This document shows, in pieces, positions 42,127 to 53,882 of a DNA stretch of 64,000 bases. The notes beneath the pieces were generated by a model that did no database searches, had not been told where the DNA came from, and saw nothing but the letters and a program-made list of their open reading frames with translations. This DNA is from Eupeodes corollae (Eukaryota > Arthropoda > Insecta > Diptera > Syrphidae): the NCBI RefSeq assembly GCF_945859685.1, contig NC_079149.1, positions 61,832,991-61,896,990 of the forward strand. Reading direction: 5' to 3'. A program made the translations under genes and the position numbers. Each line of letters begins with the position of its first letter. Position 1 is the first letter of the stretch.

Positions 42127-43412
42127 TTCAGGTTTGTTTTTAAAGTCTTCTTAAATTGGACTAATATTGGTTTTCATATGATTTTTCTTACTTCGAAGAA
42201 TGTGTCGCAAGACCGCATGTCTTATAGCATATTTTAATAGCGATTGCTACGACCATCGTCCTTTTTTGCTCGTATTTGAGCCTTTTCTTTTAAACATTTT
42301 TCCTTGTCAAAATTGATAAAAATAAGTTTTTAACTTATTTTTTGATCGAATTTTCTAAAATGTTTCACACTGTTCTTTGATAATATTTTTTTAATTTATT
42401 ACAAACTCAATGAACCTGTTAGAGTATACTATAAATATATATCACACATGAATATAAATACAAAATATGCATGTTGTTTGGTCATGGCCATTGTCAAACT
42501 TGCTTTTCCGTTTCCCTGGACCAATATTCCACGAATTTATAATTGTGTTTTATTACGACCTGAATGTTTCTCCTACGCAATATTATCCTATTTGATTCTA
42601 TAATTATAAGAAAATAAATATGTCCGCAATTTAATAAATCTCAATTCAAAATAGAACAAAAACAATAAACGAACTAGAAAATTGTAAACTTAGTATTTTT
42701 GAGGATCACAAGTTAAGCAACAAAAACAACAAAAAAACAATATTAATATACTAATAATTCTAGTCAAGGCTTATTCTAAATACAGAAGAATGATTCATTA
42801 ATTCTTCTTGATAACATATCAGCCTTGATTCTTAAACGTGACCAAAATTGTTGCATTAATCATTAGAAATACTACTAACAACCTCGGGTTTCCGATTCCT
42901 CTAGATCATACCGTTCCCTCAGGTATTTATATTGTCTGTCAAGTGGGCGTCTTGTCTCGTCGTTATTCATTCATTGTACTGTACAAGTTATCTTAATGGC
43001 ACTTAGCCAATTTAATCTGACGAGTGAATGAATTGCAGTAATTAATTGCAAATTATTGGTCACAACGAAACCATTCAAATTTTTTGGAATGATCTGTTAA
43101 AGACAGATGTCGAACAATAAATATGCAAATAAAAATATTCTATTTAAAAAAAAAAAAACAACATACATTCCTTTGTGAAGGTGTGAGTTCATTAGACAAC
43201 AGAAATATACAAAAATAATTTTAAAAAATGTGTTCTAGGCTTTACACATAAACGACCACTGCTTCGTTTGCAATTGACAATAAAGTTCTAGGGTTGCATA
43301 CATATTTTGTTTTTCATTAAAATAATGAAAATATCTTAATTTCAAAGAATTTACAAATACAATTAAAATTCGCTTTCAATTGAAATGAAGACATCTAAGT
43401 TACATGAATTTA
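42127..43412. other. Intergenic, AT-rich
   Basis: No gene or element recognised. Confidence 0.4.
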
Positions 43413-43788
43413 CAGTGTTGGACAGAATTAAAACCCATTTATACAAAATAAATCTGATGTGTAAATAATAAATATAAGAACATTTTTAGCCACTGGTAAT
43501 GTACATATTTTTTATTTTATTTATACATTTTGTATTTATTTGGAATGTATAATTTTGTTAGTTTTTATCAATATTTTCGTTTTGATTTGATTAACAGTCA
43601 TGAAAAACACGATTATGGGGATAATTTTGATTTTCTATCTAAATATTGAATACTTTCTATGTCTGCTTGATATAAAAATTAGCTTTAGTCAAGAACTCTT
43701 CACTTTTCCAAAAATGTTTGATGATTTGTCATTGTTTTGAAAAACCTAATGTATAAATTATTGTTTGGATATTTTTTTGTCAACACTG
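43413..43788. mobile_element. Short Tc1/mariner-type MITE
   Basis: 376 bases flanked by TA on both sides (43411-43412, 43789-43790). The left end is CAGTGTTGGACAGAATTAAA and the right end, reversed, is CAGTGTTGACAAAAAAATA. No coding capacity was seen. Confidence 0.6.
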
Positions 43789-44198
43789 TACAGTGCATTT
43801 CTACATTCTAGTTCCTTTGTTTATTTTTCTACTATATTAAAATATATTTTATTATATTATGTACGTACATACGTATGTATTTATTTTTATGAAAGTGGAA
43901 TACAAGACTTTAATGCCGAAATACTATCTAATGTCTCATCCATCACACTAGTACCGTTAGTAGGTCATCAAAAATAGAACTGATTTTTGTTTGCAAAAAA
44001 AATACGGTTGCTAATCTTGAAATAATTTTGTCTAATAAATTATGTGCACATAATTGTATTTTTTCAACAAGTTAATATTGAAAATTTAAGTTGATTTCTT
44101 AAGTGTTGTGAAATTTTTCGCATTTTCTTAGACATTGATCAAAATAATTGAAAAATAAAATGCACTATACTCGGGTTGTAAAATTTCAAATTCCTACT

Positions 44199-44480
44199 TA
44201 CTTACTAACATAAAGTAGCGATACAGTCCTGTGTAAACTTGGGCCTCTCCCAACAAACTTCTTCATCTAGCTCGGTATCTAGCTAGATGTCTTTAGTTGC
44301 GAAATCCAAGTTGGGCTATCCACTTGTGCGAGCCAACTGCTCCGCTGTCCTGTGGGTGTGGATTCAAAGGCTTTCCGGACTTGAGCATTAGTTTCCATGC
44401 GCTCTATGTGATCCAGCCATTTCTGTTGTTGGACTTTTATCCTTCTGGCTAAGGCTACAGGGCTTTTTATGTAAGACAAC
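44199..44480 (-). mobile_element. RTE-like LINE 3' end
   Basis: The minus strand reads ARRIKVQQQKWLDHIERMET, then RKAFESTPTGQRS, the same C-terminal segment as in the LINE at 1420-1560. It ends in a TAAG-type tail (44199-44207 in element sense), as that element does. Only the last part was copied. Confidence 0.75.
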
Positions 44481-44489
44481 TAAGAACAA

Positions 44490-45963
44490 AGTTGAGTTGT
44501 AATCCGGCAATCGGTATTACCGATCACAACTTGTTGGCTGTCATAAGTCAACCAGTAGTCAACTAAAAAATGGTTGACTTTTTAAGTGTGTTGGGGCGTT
44601 GGGGGTATTATGTAAGCCAGTTCGGTTTTCTTTCAGTTGTGATTGTTGTCAAAATTCAACAACTGTGCATTTGTGTGTACACAAATTTGTATGTAAATTA
44701 AAAATACGGTCACTAAAATGAATTCATTATCCTGATCAGTTGCTCCATGGACAAAATCATTGACATCATGATCATTTGAATCGATCGCGTCAACATTGTG
44801 AATTTTACCGACATATAATACTTTAAAATGTTGACTTATGTTATGTAAAGCATAACTTGCATTGACAAATTTCGCAGCTCTTTCAGTACTGTAATGCAGT
44901 CCTCGGGCAGATAAAAGGAACTTGAATTTACTTTTGATCACGCCAATCGTTCTTTCAATAATATTTCTTGTTTGTTGTATGGTTTTGAAACGTGATTCTG
45001 GACACCCACTTTCAGCCAATCAAAATGGAGTCATTAGATGTTTCTCTAAAGGATATCTAGCATCTCCCAAAATAAAAGTGTTATCATCCAATTCATTTAA
45101 CATTTCCTTATATTCACTTAAATTCTAAATGAATGAATCGTGATTAGCACCGGAAACACTTACAATCATGACATCCAGAATGTAGTAACCTTTTCTATTT
45201 AAATAGAGACGTTGAAGATTTTTTTTTGTGCTATGATTCGAACATGAGTTCCATCGATGCATCCTATTACTTCAGGAAATCTGGTTTTCTTCCATAAATT
45301 CATCTCGTAATTTGTCATATGAGACTTAATCCATTGTAGACAGATACGTTCTTCTAATACTTCTAGCACTTCTTTTAATACTACCGAAACTGTTGGCAGA
45401 GCAAGGCCTAAACCAAAATCATTACCACTACACTTTTGGTAACTTCCTTCTGCCATGAAAGGTAGGGCAGTGTAGAGTTTGGGAATTGGTGGGATTGCGG
45501 AGGAACGCTGTGGTTGTTTGTAATAATCTTTGATTTCGTTTAGCACATAAACAAATGCGTCTTATAAATCTGCAACAAAGGGAAGACATTAAATCAACAC
45601 TTTTCATCAAAGAATTTGTTTACAAACAATACTTTTTGTTTAGAAGTTCCAAAGGATTGGAGTGATCTCGTATATTTTTTCTCATCACCGCAACATTGAG
45701 GGGACTTTATTCTTCCGAATTTACAAGAAACAAATCAATAGAACTTTCCATTTCGTATTATTTTTTTTTTTTTATGTCTTTTTTATATATTTTGCACTGA
45801 ATTCAAAACTACCTATTTTACTTTACCCAGCTGATTTTGACAAAAATAAGTTCATAAAAGTAGGTAATGTATTTGGTTTACTCAATTGAAAAAAGTTGTC
45901 GCCCATAATACGATTTTTTTTGTAGTTGTCTTCAAATTGAGTTATCTTTATTACAACTCAACT
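44490..45963 (-). mobile_element. PIF/Harbinger transposon with broken HARBI1-like transposase
   Basis: The minus strand carries a HARBI1-type nuclease: 45199-45546 (IPPIPKLYTALPFMAEGSYQ, FPEVIGCIDGTHVRIIAQKK, first catalytic Asp), then 44633-45100 (FILGDARYPLEKHLMTPFW, second Asp; IQQTRNIIERTIGVIKSKFK, catalytic Glu). Frames are shifted near 45170 and 45010. A shared inverted sequence AGTTGAGTTGTAAT at 44490-44503 and 45950-45963 lies at the two sides. The true ends are a little further out and imperfect, and the target duplication was not resolved. Confidence 0.85.
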
Positions 45964-45974
45964 AAGTTGAGCTG

Positions 45975-46395
45975 TGGGCCATAATAGTCCCCTACGTCGC
46001 TGTACAGCCCGTTCAGATAGTCGTTCCATCTTCCCATTCACCTATGCATATTGCATATGCATACCTATGCATACGCTAAGAACTTTTCTCTCTAAACGAT
46101 TCAATTTACTTTCATCATCTTTTGTCATTGTCCATGCTTCTGTACCGTATAGCAGGACGAGAATGATGGGGATCTTATAAAGCGACAATTTGATTCCTCG
46201 AGAGAGCGCAGTACTACTCAATTGCTTTCTTAGCCCAAAGAATCAGCGGTTAGTAAAAGTCATTCTTCGTTTGATCTTAGCGCTGGTCTTGTATTCTGTG
46301 TTTATAGTGGAGCCGGATTCAAAAGTCCTTAACTATATCAAAGTTACGTCTGCCGATGGCTACGTTTTGACTGAGACACACACAGTGTGGTAGAT
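45975..46395 (-). mobile_element. RTE-like LINE fragment (RT C-terminal region)
   Basis: In several minus-strand frames: LSQNVAIGRRNFDIVKDF, EIKRRMTFTNR-like text, FGLRKQLSS-like text, GTEAWTMTKDDESKLNRLER, and YAYVNGKMERLSERAVQRRR near 45990. This is the post-catalytic part of a non-LTR reverse transcriptase with several frameshifts. Confidence 0.7.
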
Positions 46396-46904
46396 CGCAA
46401 ATCTAGCAAATTGACAAAAAAAGTTAAGCCACATGACTTCTGATCTTTTGCTTAGCTTCTCAATACAATAGGTAACTGTTATTCATTTTTTGTTTTTTTT
46501 TTTTTTAAACTTCTAAAACTTTTAAACTTCAAAGTCAGTTGTTGTCAACAGGTGCATTCACATAACAGAGAAAAGTGTTTTTTTTTTTTTGGTATAACTT
46601 TGGCTTACGATTACTGTGATTTTATTGTTATATTTTTTTTATTAAACCATATTCAAGGTAAAATATTATAATTTTTATTTCCATTGGAAATTTAAAAAAA
46701 AAATATTTTGGTGAGAGAGGAAGAAGAGGAAAAATAAAATATTTTATTTTTTTAAGTAGAGTTAAAGTTAATTATTCCGCTGCAAGGATATACTTAAATT
46801 AATCTGTTTAGTGTTCACTTCAAGGTAAATAAAAATTGTCTTGCTCGTTTTTACGACCGCCATACATTTTTTTCACTTTTCCAGTATGACCTTCACTCTA
46901 TCGC

Positions 46905-48560
46905 GCAAGAAATTTTTTTAAGAATGGGAAAAAACTCCCAAAATACATTGAAAAGACGTCGTTTTGTCATTAATAATGGAAAGATATGGTCTTCAAGACA
47001 TATCAGAAAAAGTTAAAACAAATCTTAAAGCAGATATTAACATTGTTTGCTTTAAGCTAGGCGAAAGATTTGAAAAAAGTGGAAGGCATCGCAACCATTT
47101 TTTGATAACAAATGCAGTTCGGCTTAATGAACCCTTATGTTTTACCTAAAAGCGTAAAACCTCAAAATCTTGATAAAGTTGGAAGAAAATCAAAAGTCTT
47201 TAATGACTTTTATGAAAAATCAAAAAAAGGAAGATTCAAAGTCTTTTAGATTCAACTGACATTCAAGAAATTGTTAAGGCTAGTGAGATAGTGCTTCGAA
47301 AAATGGAAAGGTGAGATTCAGCCAAGCTTTTGAAACATTTGTCGGAAGCTTCGTCCAGTAAGGGTACGAAATTGGAAAAAACGTCGTAAAAGATATAGTT
47401 CTGAGTATGTACATACCTTCAGTGGGCTTTTTTGCTGATAAAGCATTATCTTTAATGGTTGATGCTAATTTGCCGAAAAATCAATATGATGTTATTCTGC
47501 AAAAAGTCGAGGCAGAATGCAAAGATCTTATTCCCTCATATACAAACATTCAAAAAGCTAAGAAAAGCTGTTATCCAGCTAAGTTAACAATCACTGGGGT
47601 ATATGCGAAAAATTCACTGCAGTCATTAGTAAATCATACTATTGCGGGGCTTTGCTTTGGTCAACAGGAGGTTTTACTCGGAATAGACGATTTGAAAATT
47701 GGCGAAAATCGTATTCAAATTTTGGTAAGGTGGAAATGCGATGGGGCTCAGCAAAAGTAGTTAAGTAGAAATTTGTTTTGGAGGAGGGTCATACGGAAAG
47801 TTTATTAAGTATTTCAATGGTGACTATTCAAATGAATTTCAGTTATTCAAAAGGAAAACTAATTGTTTGGCTAAATCCAGCTCCTTCATATACAAGATAT
47901 TTCCGTCCAATCAAATTTGTTTTGGTCAAAGAGTTTACTGAATTAATTTCTCAAGAATTTAATTCAATCCAGCAAGAAATAAGAGATTTGTCTCCAATTC
48001 GTATCCGAAATGGCGAAACAAAATTTCTTGTCAACTCTACGTTTATGACTACAATGATAGACGGTAAAATATGTACTCCACTTTCATCTGTGACTTCGTC
48101 TTCTCAAACGTGCTTCATATGTGGAGCAAAACCAGATGAATTAAATAAACCTCCCGTGATATTAAATAAAACTGTCGATCAAAGATCTCTGACCTTTGGA
48201 ATGTCTCCGCTATAAGTGTGAACAAAGAATTAATTGAACGATTTCACATTATTTTTAATGCTTTAGAAAGTGGATTTCCAATAAACGAAGATGCTTTTGA
48301 AGGTTTCATTATTGCAACAAGAACCTTATATTTAAATGAATACCCTTGGTATAGAATGCTAGTTAGCGTCCACAAAATTCTTTTTCATGGAAAAGATATA
48401 CAGCCCTATTTTGCAATTCACGTGGATCGTATATTCGATTCACCCATTCGATTCCCTTTTACACTGCCTTTGCATTCTGCTATCCATCGGGTGAATTACA
48501 TTATCCCAAACCAATTTGACATTCAAATAAACAGCTGTTCATGTAAACATCTTGGGAATG
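46905..48560 (+). mobile_element. RAG1-like (Transib-type) transposase relic, copy 2
   Basis: Plus-strand pieces in collinear order: 46964-47149 (ISEKVKTNLKADINIVCFKL), 47407-47760 (DKALSLMVDANLPKNQYDVI, then VRWKCDGAQQK, which keeps the first catalytic Asp), 47778-48215 (YTRYFRPIKFVLVKEFTELI, MTTMIDGKICTPLSS, CxxC in QTCFICGAKPDELNK, LTFGMSPL) and 48218-48420 (LIERFHIIFNALESGF, YPWYRMLVSVHKILFHGKDI). Between LTFGMSPL and LIERFHI roughly 130 residues usually present are missing, and the segment with the last catalytic Glu is absent. Sequence differs clearly from copy 1, so two families or two old lineages are present. Resemblance to the RAG1 core is by motif order (DG, CRP-like, CxxC, late His-rich block). 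Confidence 0.7.
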
Positions 48561-48779
48561 TTGGAAAATTTGTTTTGATTCATACACAAAAATTCACAAA
48601 AAACGGAATCTTGATATTTTAATATGTAAACAAAGAAAAAGGATTTTTGTGCGTAAGATAAAGCACCCTGTATTGTAATAATTCTTGCCTAACGTCTACC
48701 GAACCTAAGTTATCACTGTTGTCCTGAAAATTCGAACTTTTTTTTATTTTTCATTGTTTTGTCTAGAATTTTAAATTTA

Positions 48780-50523
48780 AAATACCACCAAAACCAAGCA
48801 AAAGGCACCGTGCTCAACAACAAAAAGTGAGAGTGATTCTTCTCTGAGAGACGCTGAAGTTAGCAATTCAAATTGCATTGCTGACAAGCTGTAGAGCCGC
48901 ATTGAAAAGAGACTGGAGGAGTGGATGCTCACATTCAATAAATCACTGGACAATAAACTTGCTTCCTTAGAAGAACGATTGAATACTAAAATCAGATAAA
49001 GCTCATCACTTATGGAATAGAACAACTGCAAAAAGCAGGCAAAAACATCAAACAACTAGAGCTTGCAGTTGATCAACTCGAACGAGAAAAGTTCTCTTGT
49101 GATGCTGTACTGGTCGGCTTACCGGAATATGAAGGAGAAGACTTAAAGACGACATACAACAATATTTGTGTTGCTGTAAGTATTCAGCCACCTCAAATAC
49201 AGAACATTTTTCGTGCAAAAGGAAACAACATTCCCCTACTGACTTCAGCATCATACTAAAGTTTGTAAATAGACGTGGTAAACAATTATTTATGCAGGCA
49301 GATGCGAGCTTTCGCAAGATGAAAAAAAGTCCGCTTAAGCTTTATCCTTATCCCTATCCTAAAACAAGGAAAAAAGAAGGAATATAGATAGACCGATAGC
49401 TATCCTATTTTTTTATCTAAATTTTTTGAAAGTCTGATAAGTAACCAGATAAAATATTATATTAAAGACAAGCAATTATTGAATCCTTTCCAATGTTGAT
49501 TTCGGTCTGGACATAGTTGTGTTTCAGCTTTACTCAACGTATCTGATGACATAAGACATTCTTTAGACAATAAATTTACAACTGTGATAACCTTACTTGA
49601 CTTTTCAAAGGCATTTGACTTTGTAAACCATAATATTCTCTGTGATAAACTGACGACCCTATTAAGCTTCTCCGACACAAATAAAAAACTTATTTACTCA
49701 TATTTGACAAATCGTATGCAAGCCGTGTCTTGTAATGGTAGAATGTCCTCATTTCTGCCTGTTAATAATGGTGTTCCCCAAGGATCAATCCTTGGACCTT
49801 TACTGTTTTCATTGTTCATTAATGATTTGCCCTCTGTTTTGTCTTACTGTCAATCATTTTCATATCTATGCAGATGATGTCCAATCATATGTTTGTTTTC
49901 CTGAGATGATGCTTAAGAATGCAATATCTAAAATGAACATTCATTTACAGGCAATATATGACTGGTCGACACGGAACGGACTTAAACTCAATCCTGAAAA
50001 AACGAAAGCTCTTCCAATTTCAATAAACAAACCTAATCCAGAAAATTTCCCTCCCTTTAGGTTGAATAATTGTATTATTAAAGATGTTGCCCAAGTTAGA
50101 AATTTAGGTTTGGTCTTTAACGACAGGTTAACTTGGAATAACCATGTCGATACAGTTGTGTCAAAGAATTGTGCTTCACTTAAAGGACTATCTGTTACTA
50201 AATCCGTACTACATACCCATATTAAATTACCTATAATAACATACGGGTGTGAGCTGTTTGCTGATCTTGATTTTCAATCAGCTCACAAACTAAAGGTGGC
50301 ATTTAATGCTCGGTTTGTTTTTAACCTACTTATACGTAGGTTCGATCATGTCTCTTTTCAAGCTCGTCAGCTTTTAAATTGCGATCTGGTAGCTTTCTTC
50401 AAATATCGTTGTTGTATTTTACTCTTCAAACTGATTGTTAAAAAGACTCCAAGCTATATATCGCCCCCTTTCTGCCTTAACCACGTATCTACAAAACAAC
50501 AATTTTTCAGAAATTATGGTTAG
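48780..50523 (+). mobile_element. LINE with ORF1 remnant joined to RT (jockey/CR1-like)
   Basis: Positions 48780-49380 encode a coiled-coil ORF1 remnant (LEEWMLTFNKSLDNKLASLE, QLELAVDQLEREK-like text). It then runs directly into RT fingers near 49390, so the whole endonuclease is missing. The RT lies at 49584-49877 (VITLLDFSKAFDFVNHNILC, NNGVPQGSILGPLLFSLFIN), and after a one-base shift continues at 49735-50523 (HIYADDVQSYV, catalytic YADD intact, LKLNPEKTKALPI). The frame stops at 50523 inside the C-terminal region. The matching continuation resumes at about 53515, beyond the DDE transposon. Confidence 0.85.
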
Positions 50524-50899
50524 TTTCCTTTAATGGAACATAACATCGAAACATTATATTTATTTAATTTATATTCCCCAATTGTTAATGATTGCAAGTA
50601 TTCAATCTCGTTTAAATGTAATAATATATGTTTTCCAGCCTTTTTTGCTACTTACGAGTTCCCATCACTTATGATTTGATATACAATATGCAGATACGAA
50701 GTTATTGCTTTTATTTGAAATACCTTTGAATGATTGCCACTGCATATTCAATGCACACAAATAGTTGAAATAAAAAAGAGATTTAACAAAAATATGTTTA
50801 TTTAATTCATGTATTAAGCTTATTTTTAAATATAACAAAAGTGTGTACACTTTTATAAAGAGAGTGATGATGAAAAAACTCAAATTCATTTAACTTAAA

Positions 50900-52975
50900 A
50901 ACTAAAAATAATTCTATTCTTTTTCAGAATTAAATTTTAGATTATCATAAAAGCTGTGGTAGTCTTTTGGAATTATTTTCTTCAAACTCTGTAAGTCCTT
51001 ATATTTTTTTATCGGCAAAGGTATTGAGGTTTCATATAGAGATTTTAAAATAATTTTTGAAATATTTATTTTTGGTTTCCTTTGCGGTGATAATGTCCAA
51101 TAATTGTCAAAGTCAAGTTTAAAATACATGCCCGTGGAATCATATTTAATACATTTAAGATCTGTGACTTGTGGATCACCTGATTTGATTCCTGGTCTGA
51201 TAGATTTATAATAATTTATTTTCGAAAAGTTTTTAAAGAAAGAATGATCTAAATACGTCACTTTATAAGGTTCTGGAAACGTTCTAGCTTCTGCAATGAT
51301 TCGAACAAAATCTGCAGGAACGTACATTTCCTTGGCCTTTTTTTTTCTTTCGATTGTTGAGTGGACAGAATCACATTCCATCTGGGTATGTCCAACAGTC
51401 AAATACTTTTGATAAATAGTCGTATTATACTTTATCGCAACAAATTGTAGAAGGTTAGATAAATTGACATTTCGATTTTGTGCGCTACAACCATCGCTAA
51501 ACAGAACTGTTGGGATAGTGAGATCACAGTAATTTTCTAAAACATGAGAAACACAGGAAGCAAAAACATTAGAGTCCATACCACCTTCTCCTTCGTGCCA
51601 TACGTAGCAATAAACTTTAGATGTTTTCAAATTGAAAAATGTAAATTGATGTACAGCAAGCTTTTGCTTGAAGTATGTTGCTGATGCAGCTATAAAAGGC
51701 ACTGATTGAACAGCCTGGACGTCCACAGTATACGCATTTATTTAATTTTTTTAAGCTTTATCTTTGTCAGTTTCTTTTTCCAACCGTGTTTTATTTTTAT
51801 TATTAACGTGTTGATTGTATGTGGCTTCGTCAATGTTACCGTTCTTATAACTAAAGCACAAATCACACTGATCCTTTTTAGGTTCATATAAACCAATATT
51901 TAATGAATGTGTTATCTTCAAAAAGGACAAGTACGATGATTCTTCATTTCGTGGTATGTTTTTATCCTTCACAAACTGTTCATAAATCCTATAAACATCT
52001 TTAAAAGCTGTGTAGTTAAATTTTAAATACTGTTTGTCTGTTTTTTGTCTGCAATAATGTGATTCAAGTTTAGGTAATCCGGTTAAAAAATCTTTGACAT
52101 GGTCTTTTTTTTTAATATTAATCATGGATACTTTTTTTCTTGACTTTTCTGTCTAAAGAGGAATTCCAGAATCATCGCTTTCTAAAATCCAATTTCTTAC
52201 TGTCCATTCGCCCAAACTAAATGTATTCAAAAACATTTTCTTGCAGACTGGTATAACTACATTTTCAATTTTTAACTGATATTTCAATGTTAAATTACGT
52301 CTTGAATTACAATCACTTGTACGTCGGCTACTGGGCGCTTTTCTACAAGAACTCCAATCATAACTTTACGTTCTTTTCCAAAAGGAATTAAATATTTCTT
52401 TCCTTTGGGATTCGGTAACTTCGTTACATTTAAAATACTTGCTCATTTTACACTTATTTGAATCACAACCACACGTTTTTCTCTTTTTTGTTTCCCAACT
52501 TTCTTGCCTTTTTCTGTTTTAGCACTATAGTATTGTTTTCTTTCTTGTCTTGCTTTTTTCACTATGTTTTTCTGCCATTTATATGGTTTCCCTTGGCCTT
52601 TCTTCCTTCTTTTTTTAGAAATCAGACCGAAATTTTCATCCAGTTCAATGTTTCGGCGATTAGAATCGTTAGAATCAACAGAGAAAGATGTTGTTGAAGG
52701 TTGCCAACAGCTCGATAAATCAGTAGGAACGAAATTTTGATCATCGTTTTTTGGTATAAATAATCCTGTTTGTTCATCAAGGATAAAGCCCGAGTAGCCT
52801 GATGTAGAAACATTGTCTTCGGTTTCACATTCAATATACTTGAATTCCCCTGTCGTTTCATCTAACACCAAAATATGTTGTTTCAAAATGGTGGATTTAG
52901 AAGTACCTGGCAAAATAATGTTTTCATTGTTTTTTAAGTCCTCGTCCAATTGATTTTCTTTGAAACTGGTATGCC
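50900..52975 (-). mobile_element. Uncharacterised DDE-type transposase gene, nearly complete
   Basis: A minus-strand protein in three main pieces: 52443-52949 (acidic start, then KKRRKKGQGKPYKWQKNIVK), a frameshifted link with CKKMFLNTFSLGEWTV near 52200-52250, 51751-52125 (HVKDFLTGLPKLESHYCRQK, GLYEPKKDQCDLCFSYK) and 50914-51726 (VDVQAVQSVPFIAASATYFK, VLFSDGCSAQNRNVNL, VGHTQMECDSVHSTIERKKK, then GDPQVTDLKCIKYD). VDVQA, SDGC-QNRN and HSTIER form a plausible D-D-E triad with an RNase H-like spacing. I know this as a widespread unnamed protein family in insect genomes but cannot place it in a superfamily. Stops near 51730-51745 and frameshifts around 52130-52440 make this copy inactive. Terminal repeats were not found. 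Confidence 0.7.
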
Positions 52976-53439
52976 TTTAAAGTTTAAAATTGACTTTCAA
53001 CTTAACACAATAACAACAAATTTTTAGAGGTAAGCATTTAAAATTGAAAAATTATTACCTACCGATCCATATTAAATTTGATAAATGATAACTAATAATT
53101 AATAGGTATTTATAAATGTATTACATTGAGGTAACTAAGACTTCTCAAATGAACTCTTAAAAAGACGCTAGAGTACTAAAGGTACCTAGTTAATATTTTT
53201 GATAACAGAAAAACTTATGTATGCAGAGAAATGTAACTTACTTAAATTGTGCTTACGGTACTTACGAGCAATAATTCATTAACTGTGCGAAAGGTTAGGT
53301 AGATACGAGGTTTTCATAGAAACTCAACGACATGAATGAAGTTGCGAGGAAAAAGAATTAACTGTAAAATATTTTAGTTGTATTATTTCGACATTCATAC
53401 TCTTCTCTCTTTATTCTTGAAGAATTTACCAGTGTTGTT

Positions 53440-53880
53440 ATATAAAAAAATAGATTTCTCAAAAAACGTACTTACGAGGTTAAGGCAGAAAGGGGACGAT
53501 ATGTGACAGACTTAATTTTTGTGTTTCTAGCCGTTCCATTTTATTGCACTAGTCTACCTTTACGTGTTTGACATCGTTCATGCTGTTAGCCTGTGGTATA
53601 ACCTTCCCAGTCACATGAGGTCTATAGAATCGAAAACAGAAAGTTTCAAGCAATTTGTTTTGAGTATTTCTCAAACTTGAACTGAATTTACTTTCAAATT
53701 AATCATTTTCAATTTTATTTTCTTCTTTCTGAGATCTTTAATTCTTAATTTTAGGCCATTTTTAATGTATAATTAATTTTAATGAATTTTTTGTTAATTT
53801 TGTTCTCACACGTTTGTAAATATTTCATTTGTTAATTGTTTATTAAATCAATGTTTTATATCCTGTTTATTTATTTGAGA
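53440..53880 (+). mobile_element. LINE 3' part with a short inverted segment in front
   Basis: From about 53515 the plus strand carries the C-terminus of a jockey/CR1-like RT (FLAVPFYCTSLPLRVFDIV, LWYNLPSHMRSIESKTESFK) and its 3' region. It continues exactly where the LINE at 48780-50523 breaks off. Just before it, 53440-53506 holds an inverted copy of the upstream LINE segment: on the minus strand it reads HISSPFCLNLVST, against YISPPFCLNHVST at 50455-50495. Confidence 0.7.
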
Positions 53881-53882
53881 GA

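Noticed and set aside
46381..46420. CACAGTG heptamer followed ~26 bases later by ACAAAAAAA, upstream of the second RAG1-like relic, as a possible Transib end
   Set aside because: On the minus strand the heptamer falls within LINE coding text (HCVCLSQNVAIG-like) that continues to 45975, so it is most likely chance, and the spacing is off.
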